Part shown: positions 1 to 6,126 of the stretch, one piece after another | Numbering within the stretch: position 1 is the first letter of the stretch | Layout of the letters: every line of letters starts with the position of its first letter | Assembly (NCBI GenBank): GCA_021807645.1 | Contig: JAKBCP010000019.1 | Location: 1 to 8,367, forward strand | DNA from: a bacterium | Lineage (GTDB): Bacteria; Vulcanimicrobiota; Vulcanimicrobiia; Vulcanimicrobiales; Vulcanimicrobiaceae | Length of the DNA: 8,367 nt | Reading direction: 5' to 3' | Notes under the pieces: generated by a model | What the model saw: the letters and a program-made list of their open reading frames with translations, nothing else | Databases searched by the model: none | What the model was told of the DNA's origin: nothing | Made by a program: the position numbers and the translations under genes

Positions 1-342
1 TTTACCTTCGGGATGCTCTACGCGCATCTCCGGCTCCCCGACGGCGATGCAGTTGCCTACCACGCGCACGATCTCTATCTCACGCTGCTCGCCGAGACCG
101 GAATCGTCGGTCTGCTGGCGATGATTGCGGCATGGTTGCGTTTCGGGCGCGAATGGATGCGCCGCTTTGCCGCCGCCGAGCCGCGCGCGCGTGTGCTCTC
201 GGGCGCGATCGTCGCCGGGCTCATCGGCACGTTGATCCAAGGGCTCATCGATACCTCGACGCTGGTGCTTTTCGGTCTCTGGCTGCCGACGATGGCGCTC
301 GCACTAGCAAGCGCTCGGTATGGTTTGGGGGAGCGCGCATGA
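1..342 (+). CDS. O-antigen ligase/polymerase-like membrane protein, C-terminal part
   Basis: This is the last 113 codons of a gene whose 5' end lies left of the window; the frame is open from base 1. The visible part has HDLYLTLLAETGIVGLL at about residues 23-39. That matches the conserved periplasmic-loop-to-membrane segment of the WaaL/Wzy-type O-antigen ligase family (H, then a Y-L-x-x-L-A-E-T-G-I pattern). Hydrophobic segments follow at about 32-48, 66-82 and 84-104, and the protein ends in a short polar tail. Members of this family sit in the inner membrane and join or polymerise glycan chains on lipid carriers or on lipid A core. Ligase and polymerase cannot be told apart from this fragment. 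The stop codon overlaps the next start in ATGA at 339-342, so the gene is probably co-transcribed with the Lpt genes that follow. The family call is fairly sure; the exact role is not. Confidence 0.75.
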   Translation, partial: FTFGMLYAHLRLPDGDAVAYHAHDLYLTLLAETGIVGLLAMIAAWLRFGREWMRRFAAAEPRARVLSGAIVAGLIGTLIQGLIDTSTLVLFGLWLPTMALALASARYGLGERA

Positions 343-875
343 AGCATCGATCCGTTCTGCTCGCGCTACTCGCGCTTGCGGCCTGCTCCTCCCCGCAGCC
401 GCCGCGAAGCGCTCCCAGCCCGAGCCCGAGCGCTTCGCCGGGGCTACCATCGCTCACCGTGCGAGCGGTCGGTAGCGCAAAGCGGCCGATCCGCATCGTT
501 CAGACGCGCCGGAACAACACGCGCGAATATGAATTGCTCGCGCGGACGATTCACAGCTTGGGCGCAGCGAGCGATGCGCGCGTCGGGCTCACCGACGTTC
601 GCGTCACCTTCACCGCCCGGGACGGTTCGACGCTGGTCGCCCGCTCGCCGCGCGCGATCGTCGACGAGCGCGACGGATCGATCGAGATGACCGGCGGCGT
701 CCGCGCCGAGAATAAGGCGGGGGCGCGCCTGACCTGTCAGACGCTCACCTACCGCCGCGGTGCGCAATCGCTGCATGGGAGCGGTGCCGTTCATCTCTAC
801 GGCGAACGCGGCATGGACGCGGTCGGCCGGACCGTCGATGCCGATATCGCGCTCTCCAAGGTGAGAATACAATGA
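339..875 (+). CDS. lptC: LptC-like LPS export protein, predicted lipoprotein
   Basis: A 178-residue protein. The start at 339 is chosen because ATG overlaps the previous stop (ATGA) and a GGGGGAG ribosome binding site lies at 327-333 with a 5-base spacer. The N-terminus is a lipoprotein signal: K2/R4, a hydrophobic run, then LALAAC with Cys16 as the probable lipidated residue. A Pro/Ser/Ala-rich linker follows at about 18-38. Residues about 60-178 read as the repetitive beta-strand pattern of the LptA/LptC (OstA-like) fold, with phrases such as LTDVRVTFTARDG, SIEMTGGVRAEN and LHGSGAVHLYG. In this family the periplasmic domain accepts LPS from the LptBFG transporter and passes it along the Lpt bridge. 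Size, single domain and position just before lptB favour LptC over LptA. E. coli LptC is held by a transmembrane helix, so the lipobox differs from that model. The gene overlaps lptB in ATGA at 872-875. Confidence 0.72.
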   Translation: MKHRSVLLALLALAACSSPQPPRSAPSPSPSASPGLPSLTVRAVGSAKRPIRIVQTRRNNTREYELLARTIHSLGAASDARVGLTDVRVTFTARDGSTLVARSPRAIVDERDGSIEMTGGVRAENKAGARLTCQTLTYRRGAQSLHGSGAVHLYGERGMDAVGRTVDADIALSKVRIQ

Positions 876-1612
876 ACGACCGAAAGATCGAATTACGCGG
901 CCTTGTGAAACGCTACGGCGATCGCACGGTTGTCGATAACGTGAGTGCCGATGTCGGCACCGGTGAAGTCGTCGGCCTCCTCGGCCCCAACGGCGCGGGA
1001 AAGACGACGACGTTCTACATGGTAGTCGGGCTGGTGAAGCCCGATAGCGGAAGCGTCGTCCTCGAAAACGAGGACGGCCGAATCGATCTCACGCACGCGC
1101 CGATGTACCAGCGCGCGCGCAACGGTATCGGTTACCTCGCGCAGGAGAACTCGATTTTTCGCAAACTCTCGGTCGGCGATAACATTCGGCTGATCTGGCA
1201 GCAGCGTGGCGTGAGTTTCGAAGAGCGCGAGCGACGCCTTATGCCGCTGCTTGAAGAGTTCGGCTTGCAGCGCTTCGTCGATGCGCGTGGCGAATCGCTC
1301 TCCGGCGGCGAGCGTCGGCGCGTCGAAATTGCGCGTGCGCTCGCGACCGACCCGGCATTTCTTCTGCTCGACGAACCCTTTACCGGTATCGATCCGATCG
1401 CCGTCGCCGATATCCAAGTGATGATCCGCCAGCTGCGCGATCGCGGCCTCGGCATCCTCATCACCGACCACCAGGTGCGCGAGACGCTCGCCATCGTCGA
1501 CCGCGCCTATATTCTCAACAACGGTCGGATCGAAGTCGAAGGTAGCGCGCAAGACGTGCTCGATTCGCCGATCGCGCGCAAATTCTATCTCGGCGAGAGT
1601 TTTCGCTTGTGA
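872..1612 (+). CDS. lptB: LPS export ABC transporter ATP-binding protein LptB
   Basis: A 246-residue ATPase, the usual LptB length. It powers removal of LPS from the outer leaflet of the inner membrane by the LptBFG complex. All ABC motifs are visible: Walker A GPNGAGKTT at 38-46, Q-loop Gln91 in YLAQE, signature LSGGERRR at 143-150, Walker B FLLLDEP at 163-169 with catalytic Glu168, and the switch His200 in TDH. The C-terminal YLGESFRL is the typical LptB ending and separates it from related branched-chain amino acid ATPases. The ATG overlaps the lptC-like stop and is preceded by AAGGTGAG at 858-865. The stop overlaps the GTG start of the permease gene in GTGA at 1609-1612. Both overlaps fit production of the transporter parts from one message. 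The motifs are intact and nothing suggests inactivation. Confidence 0.95.
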   Translation: MNDRKIELRGLVKRYGDRTVVDNVSADVGTGEVVGLLGPNGAGKTTTFYMVVGLVKPDSGSVVLENEDGRIDLTHAPMYQRARNGIGYLAQENSIFRKLSVGDNIRLIWQQRGVSFEERERRLMPLLEEFGLQRFVDARGESLSGGERRRVEIARALATDPAFLLLDEPFTGIDPIAVADIQVMIRQLRDRGLGILITDHQVRETLAIVDRAYILNNGRIEVEGSAQDVLDSPIARKFYLGESFRL

Positions 1613-2730
1613 TTCGGACGATCGCCTGTCGCACGATTCTCGATCGCTACGTTCTGCTCGAACTCGCCGGTCCGTTCGGTTTCGGGCTCTCGGCGTTCAC
1701 GCTGATCTTCGCGGCGACGCAGATTCTCGCACTCGGCCGACTCGTCAGCAACGATCACGCGCCGTTGGGGGCGGCGATCGAAATTTTTATCTGGCAGCTT
1801 CCCGGCATGGTCGTGCTGGTGATCCCGATGGCGCTGCTCTTGGGAACGTTGCTGGCGATTCAACGGCTCTCCGCCGACAGCGAGATCACCGCGATGAAGG
1901 CCGGCGGCATCTCGTTCGTCCGCATCGTGAGCGCGCTGTTGATCGCCGGGCTCGTCATCTCGCTGGTCGATTACATCATCCAAGAGAACGTGGTCCCGTT
2001 TGCCGCATCGCAGGTCAACGCCATCGAAGATAGTGCGATCAGCCATACCAGCGCGTTCAACCAAGATCTCACCGTCTCGGCCCCGCTTCCCGGCGGCGGA
2101 CGCCAGGTAACGATCGCGACCGGGTACGAACCGCATTCGCAAGCCTTGCTCAACGTCACGCTCGTGCAGTACGACGCCTCGAATACACCGGTGCAGATCG
2201 TCTTTGCCAAGCGCGCCGATTTTCAGGCGAATAGCTGGTTGCTCGACGACGTCAGCGCCTATCGCTTCGATGCAAACGGGGTGACGATCTCCGAGCCGCA
2301 TGTCGCCCAACAAGAGATCGCAATCGGGGAACAGCCCGCCGATATCGTCGAACGCCTGACGCATAACGATCCCGACGCCATGAGCCGCCGGCAGATCGCC
2401 GATCTCATTCGCACCGGGCAACTTTCGGGCAACGGCCTGCGGAAATACCTCGTCGCGTTTCACGAAAAATTGGCCCGCCCGTTCGCCTGCTTTGTCTTCG
2501 TGCTGATGGCGATTCCGTTCGGTATCCGCGCGTTACGCGGCGGCGGCGGCGGAGCGAGCCTCGGCTTCGGTCTCGCGGTCGCCATTGCGTTCATTTATTA
2601 TGTCGTGCTGACCGTCTTCTCGTATCTCGCGGAAAACTTTATCGCAATCGCGCCGTTGTTGGTGTGGATGCCCAACGCGATCTTCACCGCGATCGGCTTG
2701 CGGCGTCTCCTACGGATGGCGGCGGTGTGA
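1609..2730 (+). CDS. LptF/LptG family LPS export permease (YjgP/YjgQ)
   Basis: A 373-residue inner-membrane permease, starting on a GTG that overlaps the lptB stop. The layout is the standard one for this family: hydrophobic segments at about 20-42, 57-84 and 104-124, a beta-rich periplasmic domain at about 130-270, then three more segments at about 290-307, 316-342 and 345-368. The phrase RLSADSEITAMKAGG at 86-100 is the hallmark cytoplasmic segment between TM2 and TM3, where the permease contacts LptB. The protein forms the membrane channel through which LPS is extracted. LptF and LptG cannot be told apart by eye, so no symbol is given. E. coli needs both; only one is present here, so the partner is elsewhere or this one forms a homodimer. 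A run of five glycines (311-315) lies in the loop between TM4 and TM5. A 4-base gap separates the stop from the next gene. Confidence 0.9.
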   Translation: MIRTIACRTILDRYVLLELAGPFGFGLSAFTLIFAATQILALGRLVSNDHAPLGAAIEIFIWQLPGMVVLVIPMALLLGTLLAIQRLSADSEITAMKAGGISFVRIVSALLIAGLVISLVDYIIQENVVPFAASQVNAIEDSAISHTSAFNQDLTVSAPLPGGGRQVTIATGYEPHSQALLNVTLVQYDASNTPVQIVFAKRADFQANSWLLDDVSAYRFDANGVTISEPHVAQQEIAIGEQPADIVERLTHNDPDAMSRRQIADLIRTGQLSGNGLRKYLVAFHEKLARPFACFVFVLMAIPFGIRALRGGGGGASLGFGLAVAIAFIYYVVLTVFSYLAENFIAIAPLLVWMPNAIFTAIGLRRLLRMAAV

Positions 2731-2734
2731 AGCG

Positions 2735-3706
2735 ATGAATTTTCTCGACGATCTGCGCGGCGCCTTGCTGATTTTCGGCATCGTGTTGCTCGCCGGCGGA
2801 ATCTCGTACGTCGGCGATCGCGTCGGGCACCAAGTCGGGCGTAAGCGCCTCACGCTCTTTAATATCCGGCCGCGCTATACGTCGACGATCGTCGCGGTCG
2901 CCACCGGCATGCTCATCGCGCTTGCGGTCGTCACCGTCGCGCTGCTGGCCTCGCGCGACGTGCAGACCGCGTTCTTCAAACTGGCATCGGTGAATCGCGA
3001 GATTTCGACCCTACAGCAGCGGGAGCGCGAGCTCGGTAAGAAAGTCAACACCGGGCGGTTGGTGGTCGGCGTCGATAGTCTGATGACCGATTTCTACGCG
3101 ACGATTCCGCAAGGTTCCAATGTCGCGCGGCGCAAGGAAATCATGCGCGCGTTCTTCGACGATACCGTAAAATTCGTCAATCAAACCTACGTGCCGTTTG
3201 GACTAAAACCGGCGCGCGTTCCGAAGGGAACCTACGAGCGCCTCAACGCGACGGCCGGTAGCCCGCAGCTGGGCTTTTTGAACGGCCGCGCGAACGTGCT
3301 GCTGATCGCCGTCGCGCATCGCAACCTCTTCGTAAACGACCGCATCGATCTTAGTCTCGATTCCGTTCCCGATACGCTGATCTACCCGGCGAAGACGCAG
3401 ATCGTGGAATTAAAAATCGATGCCGGACGTAACGTGAACGTGAATTTAAGTATCCGACAACTCAGCAACGCCGTCGCGCAGGTATTACAGAACCGCGGCC
3501 TCTCCTCGGCATTGGTCGCGAACATCACGCCGGTAAGCGTCTACCCTTCCCTCTCGCGCATGCAAGAGATGCTCAAGAGCGGGAAAGGGAGTTATTTGCT
3601 CGTTGCATGGGCGGCGACCGATATCTATCCGCATACCTACTTGCAGGAGGGGCAGATTCCCATCGTCGTGACGCTGTTGCAGCCGGGCGGGAGTTCGATT
3701 CCATGA
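2735..3706 (+). CDS. DUF3084 family membrane protein with coiled coil
   Basis: A 323-residue protein of unknown function. Two transmembrane helices are visible at about 8-26 and 49-72. Between them lies a conserved basic cytoplasmic-type loop, GDRVGHQVGRKRLTLFNIRP at 27-46, which I recognise as the DUF3084 signature. A charged helix with coiled-coil character follows at about 73-104 (LASVNREISTLQQREREL). The remainder, to residue 323, looks like a soluble alpha/beta domain, probably extracytoplasmic. DUF3084 is best known from Cyanobacteria and a few related phyla. Start: ATG four bases after the permease stop, with only a weak purine-rich stretch in front, so translation is probably coupled. 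The stop overlaps the next ATG in ATGA at 3703-3706. Placement directly behind lptB and the permease suggests an envelope role, but that is inference. The family call is confident and the function is unknown. Confidence 0.82.
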   Translation: MNFLDDLRGALLIFGIVLLAGGISYVGDRVGHQVGRKRLTLFNIRPRYTSTIVAVATGMLIALAVVTVALLASRDVQTAFFKLASVNREISTLQQRERELGKKVNTGRLVVGVDSLMTDFYATIPQGSNVARRKEIMRAFFDDTVKFVNQTYVPFGLKPARVPKGTYERLNATAGSPQLGFLNGRANVLLIAVAHRNLFVNDRIDLSLDSVPDTLIYPAKTQIVELKIDAGRNVNVNLSIRQLSNAVAQVLQNRGLSSALVANITPVSVYPSLSRMQEMLKSGKGSYLLVAWAATDIYPHTYLQEGQIPIVVTLLQPGGSSIP

Positions 3707-4092
3707 CGGTGCTCGGGATCGATCCGGGCTCGCGCAAGGTCGGCGTGGCGGTTCTTACCGCCGACGGCGCGGTGCCGTTTCGCGCGATCCTCCAGCCCGA
3801 AACGCTGGTCGAGGATCTTCGCCCGCTGATCGAACGCTACCGCATCGATGCGATCGCCGTCGGCGGCGGGACGCGGGGCAGCGAGATTCTCCACCAGCTC
3901 GCCGACTTCGGGCTTCCCTGCGAGCGCGTCGATGAAACGAGCACCACGCTTCACGCCCGGAATCTCTACTTCGACGCGAATCCGCCGCGCGGGTGGCGCC
4001 GCCTCGTGCCGCGCGGCATGCTCACGCCGCCGCGACCGATCGACGATTTCGCCGCCGAACTCATCGCGCGCCGCTTCCAGGAGGCTCGCTAA
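3703..4092 (+). CDS. YqgF/RuvX-like RNase H-fold nuclease, divergent subgroup
   Basis: A 129-residue protein starting at ATG 3703, which overlaps the DUF3084 stop and has GGGAG at 3689-3693 as ribosome binding site. The N-terminus VLGIDPGSRKVGVAV is the first strand-turn-strand of the RuvC/YqgF RNase H fold, with Asp7 as first catalytic carboxylate. VDETSTT at 76-82 matches the DER-x-TT motif of YqgF and supplies Glu78. DDFAAELIA at 114-122 supplies the third acidic residue, Asp114 or Asp115. Canonical YqgF processes the 5' end of 16S rRNA precursors or resolves Holliday junctions. This copy lacks the usual G-L-P-x-N-x-D-G segment and has VGGGTRGS at 53-60 instead. It also carries PRGWRRLVPRG at 95-105, which I associate with a separate subgroup. 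A second, standard yqgF elsewhere in the genome is therefore likely. The nucleic-acid role is plausible, but the substrate cannot be read from the sequence. Confidence 0.75.
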   Translation: MTVLGIDPGSRKVGVAVLTADGAVPFRAILQPETLVEDLRPLIERYRIDAIAVGGGTRGSEILHQLADFGLPCERVDETSTTLHARNLYFDANPPRGWRRLVPRGMLTPPRPIDDFAAELIARRFQEAR

Positions 4093-4175
4093 CACGCGAG
4101 GCGGGGAAATGCCCGGCCGGAGGCAACTTTCCGAGGGGTTGCGACCGTTAAAGATGTAGGGTGAAGCTCGGACGA

Positions 4176-4218
4176 CCGATAATAAAAGTCCACGGGCTAT
4201 TTCCGCCCGCATTATCGG
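4176..4218 (+). promoter_or_regulatory. Two-part hairpin reaching into the Shine-Dalgarno
   Basis: CCGATAAT at 4176-4183 is perfectly complementary to ATTATCGG at 4211-4218. Inside it, CGGGC at 4193-4197 pairs with GCCCG at 4205-4209 around a 7-base loop TATTTCC. A 9-base bulge (4184-4192) lies on the 5' side and a single C (4210) on the 3' side. The last two bases of the outer stem, 4217-4218, are the first two of the GGAGG ribosome binding site. If the RNA folds this way, ribosome access to the next gene would be reduced. The complementarity is seen directly; the regulatory effect is inference. Confidence 0.5.
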
Positions 4219-4221
4219 AGG
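4217..4221 (+). promoter_or_regulatory. Ribosome binding site that decides the start of the barrel-like gene
   Basis: GGAGG ends one base before the TTG at 4223 but ten bases before the in-frame GTG at 4232. Only the GTG has a workable spacing. Starting there also gives a clean signal peptide beginning MKGLQG, so GTG 4232 is preferred over the longer TTG reading. Confidence 0.6.
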
Positions 4222-4231
4222 CTTGGTAGAA

Positions 4232-5275
4232 GTGAAGGGCCTACAAGGGATCTTCGCGGGAGTGCTCGCAGGGGTGCTCTGCTTTGCTTCTGCCTCCGCT
4301 CAGGGGCTGCAGCTCGGCGCCGAGGTCTTCCACCTCGCGGCAACGGCTTCCAGCCGGAGCGTTCCGGGCGCCCTTCGGGGCTTGAGCCTCCTGCCCACGC
4401 TTCCCGGCGCCGCCGCCGACGCGCCCAGCTCGCCCTCGGTCGTTCCCGATCTGCTCACTGCTCTCTCGTTTGCCGTGGAGGCCCCGACGATTCCCGATGG
4501 CGTCCAGTTCGGGGCCGCCGTTGCGCCGGTCCGGCTCGTCAGCGTCGGAACCGCCCGCTTCCGGACCCCGCAGCCCGAGACGGTCGGCGAGAGCTTCGAC
4601 CAGGCGTCGCCGCAGCCGCTCCGCTTCGATTTCGGCGATCCCTCGCAGCAACCGGCGTTCCAAGAACCCGCTCCGCACACCAATGTTCTCGGGCGCCTCC
4701 TCGGTGCGATTCGCGGTGCGAAGACGACCGTGCAGTTGCAGACGACGCAGCAGACCCACGGCGGCCTCTTGATGCCGCTTCCGCCCGCGAACGATCAGGT
4801 GCTCGGTGGGAAGACGAATATCTCGTTTCGTACCGGCGGACGCACGGTAACGCTCGGTCTGTCGAGCCGTTTCGAACATCTCTCGCGTGGGCTGATCTCG
4901 TCGGAGAATCCCGCGCCGACGCTTGACCCGGTGCTCGGCTTCGATGCGGCGAGCCGGCTCGCGCTGCCGCCTGCAGCATTTAACGACCTGACCCATTCGA
5001 GTATCGGTGCGAGCCTCGCCGTTCCGGTGAACTCGCGCGTGACCGTCGGTTTGGGTTATCGCAGCGGAACGTTGGTCGGCACCTACGGTTCGCTCTCGCC
5101 GACGACGCTCTCGGGCACCGACAGTCGCTACTTCGGGAAGTTAACGTACACGCTGCCGCACGCGCCGGCGACGCTGACGTTTCAAGCGCGGCAATACCGT
5201 TTTAACGACAATCTTCAATTGACGCCGAATGAGACGCAATTACGCGCCGGCGTCGATCTCACGATTAAATTCTGA
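4232..5275 (+). CDS. Secreted protein, probable outer-membrane beta-barrel, family not recognised
   Basis: A 347-residue protein from GTG 4232 (350 if the TTG at 4223 were used). It begins with a signal peptide: K2, a hydrophobic stretch at about 7-19, and ASASA before a likely cleavage after Ala23. Cys17 is not in a good lipobox. Residues about 24-190 are rich in Pro, Ala and Ser with little predicted structure. From about 194 onward there are short alternating polar/hydrophobic segments separated by turns (near 194-211, 256-281, 299-325 and 332-347). The protein ends in LRAGVDLTIKF. A C-terminal phenylalanine after an amphipathic strand is the usual signal for Bam-dependent insertion in the outer membrane. 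The last ~155 residues could form a small barrel. I do not recognise the family and assign no substrate. The structured leader in front and the overlap with the next reading frame are the main context clues. Confidence 0.6.
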   Translation: MKGLQGIFAGVLAGVLCFASASAQGLQLGAEVFHLAATASSRSVPGALRGLSLLPTLPGAAADAPSSPSVVPDLLTALSFAVEAPTIPDGVQFGAAVAPVRLVSVGTARFRTPQPETVGESFDQASPQPLRFDFGDPSQQPAFQEPAPHTNVLGRLLGAIRGAKTTVQLQTTQQTHGGLLMPLPPANDQVLGGKTNISFRTGGRTVTLGLSSRFEHLSRGLISSENPAPTLDPVLGFDAASRLALPPAAFNDLTHSSIGASLAVPVNSRVTVGLGYRSGTLVGTYGSLSPTTLSGTDSRYFGKLTYTLPHAPATLTFQARQYRFNDNLQLTPNETQLRAGVDLTIKF

Positions 5276-6126
5276 TTCCGCGAACGCTGCTTGCCGTCGC
5301 CGTCGTCGCGGCGGCGCTGCTGGGAATCGTGCAACTCGGCTCCGACGCCCTTTTCGCGCGCGCCGCCGTACCGGTATCGCTGCCGCGCGCCGTCCCGCAG
5401 CGCTGGGGATCGGCGATCTATCGCGCGATCGATCGCATCGCCCCCGCGCCGTTCGTTGCAAGGGAGCTCGGGCGTAAAGCGCTGCGCCACGGTGACACGG
5501 CGAGCGCCGAGAAGTACGCGGTAACGTTACCGCAAGGCGGGGCGCGCGACGCATTGTTCGCTTCGATCTCACGCGCGCGCGGCGAAGAGGCGCTCGCGAT
5601 CGAGTACGAACTCGCCGGGCTCGATCTGCCGCGCTTGCGCGCGCGCATCGATGCGCTCGACGCGCAGCATCCGCGCGCCGCCTACGCGCTCGCCGAGCGC
5701 GTGCGTGCGCGACTTGCGACGACGCGGACGCACCCCGACGCGCTGGCCAATATCTCGTGGCGCTGCGGCACGATCGCCACGAACGCCGTCTATCACGGGC
5801 ACCGTGCCTCGATCTGGAACCCGCGTGCTCGCCGCGCCTACCTCGCCGCCGCGCAGATGGCGCCCTACGACAACCAATATGCGCTCGGCGTCGCCGCGTA
5901 TTATTATCGCGTGCGGGAGAACGAACGCGCGCGAACGTGGTATCGGCGCGTCACGACGATCGATCCAGCGAGCGCCGACGGCTGGGCGGGCTTCGGAAGC
6001 CTCGCGTTGCGCGACGGCGATCTCGCCGCCGCGCGCCGTTATCTTGCGATCGCGCGTCGCTACGGCCCCAACGCGGGAAGCGTGCGGATCCTCGCGCGCC
6101 GAATCGCCGCGCAGGCGCGCCCGTGA
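5272..6126 (+). CDS. Membrane-anchored TPR-like protein, probable CTG start
   Basis: No ATG, GTG or TTG opens this frame before GTG 5329, yet the frame is open from 5269. Reading from CTG 5272, which overlaps the previous stop in CTGA, gives 284 residues and an intact N-terminal hydrophobic segment (5-22, LLAVAVVAAALLGIVQL with an arginine before it). That would be a signal anchor or signal peptide. From GTG 5329 the protein has 265 residues and the segment is lost, so the CTG start is preferred with moderate confidence. The middle is Arg/Ala-rich and helical. Residues about 200-268 form two tetratricopeptide-like repeats (ALGVAAYYYRVRENERA and GFGSLALRDGDLAAARRYL). TPR domains bind other proteins. 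I do not recognise a specific family. The gene overlaps the glycosyltransferase start in GTGA at 6123-6126, so the two are probably made together and may act together in glycan assembly. Confidence 0.62.
   Translation: MIPRTLLAVAVVAAALLGIVQLGSDALFARAAVPVSLPRAVPQRWGSAIYRAIDRIAPAPFVARELGRKALRHGDTASAEKYAVTLPQGGARDALFASISRARGEEALAIEYELAGLDLPRLRARIDALDAQHPRAAYALAERVRARLATTRTHPDALANISWRCGTIATNAVYHGHRASIWNPRARRAYLAAAQMAPYDNQYALGVAAYYYRVRENERARTWYRRVTTIDPASADGWAGFGSLALRDGDLAAARRYLAIARRYGPNAGSVRILARRIAAQARP

Larger units (their letters stand above)
4093..4231 (+). promoter_or_regulatory. Structured 5' leader between the two gene runs
   Basis: The only sizeable intergenic stretch in the window (139 bases). 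It can form a GCAAC/GTTGC stem (4123-4127 with 4138-4142) and, downstream, a two-part hairpin ending at the ribosome binding site. The heptamer CGGAGGC occurs twice, at 4118-4124 and 4216-4222; the second copy is the Shine-Dalgarno of the next gene. I see no clear -35/-10 promoter pair. GATAAT at 4178-4183 resembles a -10 box but has no good partner at 16-18 bases. There is also no stem followed by a T run, so no terminator for the upstream genes. The folding makes a regulatory leader plausible, but no known riboswitch class is matched with confidence. Confidence 0.45.

Noticed and set aside
376..455. CCGAGC/CCAGCC-type low-complexity repeat
   Set aside because: It simply encodes the Pro/Ser linker after the lipobox and has no regular unit.
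893..1552. Minus-strand open frame opposite lptB
   Set aside because: It is antisense to an intact ABC ATPase with all motifs; the antisense product has no recognisable features.
1585..2463. Long minus-strand open frame (292 codons) opposite the permease gene
   Set aside because: Its translation is a charged, Arg/Asp-rich string without domain character, and it lies fully antisense to a clearly recognised LptF/G protein. Typical GC-rich shadow frame.
4139..4159. Tiny leader ORF (TTG 4139 to TAG 4157-4159) or an ATG-TAG start-stop element
   Set aside because: The GAGGGG in front touches the TTG with no spacer and sits 15 bases from the ATG; such short frames occur by chance.
4176..4218. Hairpin as a rho-independent terminator after the RuvX-like gene
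   Set aside because: No T run follows; the 3' arm runs straight into GGAGG and a start codon, which fits a translation-level element better.
4093..4222. Possible c-di-AMP (ydaO) riboswitch
   Set aside because: Fragments such as GGGTGAA (4160-4166) and TTTCCGCCCG (4200-4209) recall that class, but the conserved GCTAAC-type 3' segment is missing and the outer stem differs. Not strong enough to call without an Rfam search.
4223..4225. TTG as start of the barrel-like gene
   Set aside because: Only one base separates it from the GGAGG. GTG 4232 has workable spacing and a better signal peptide.
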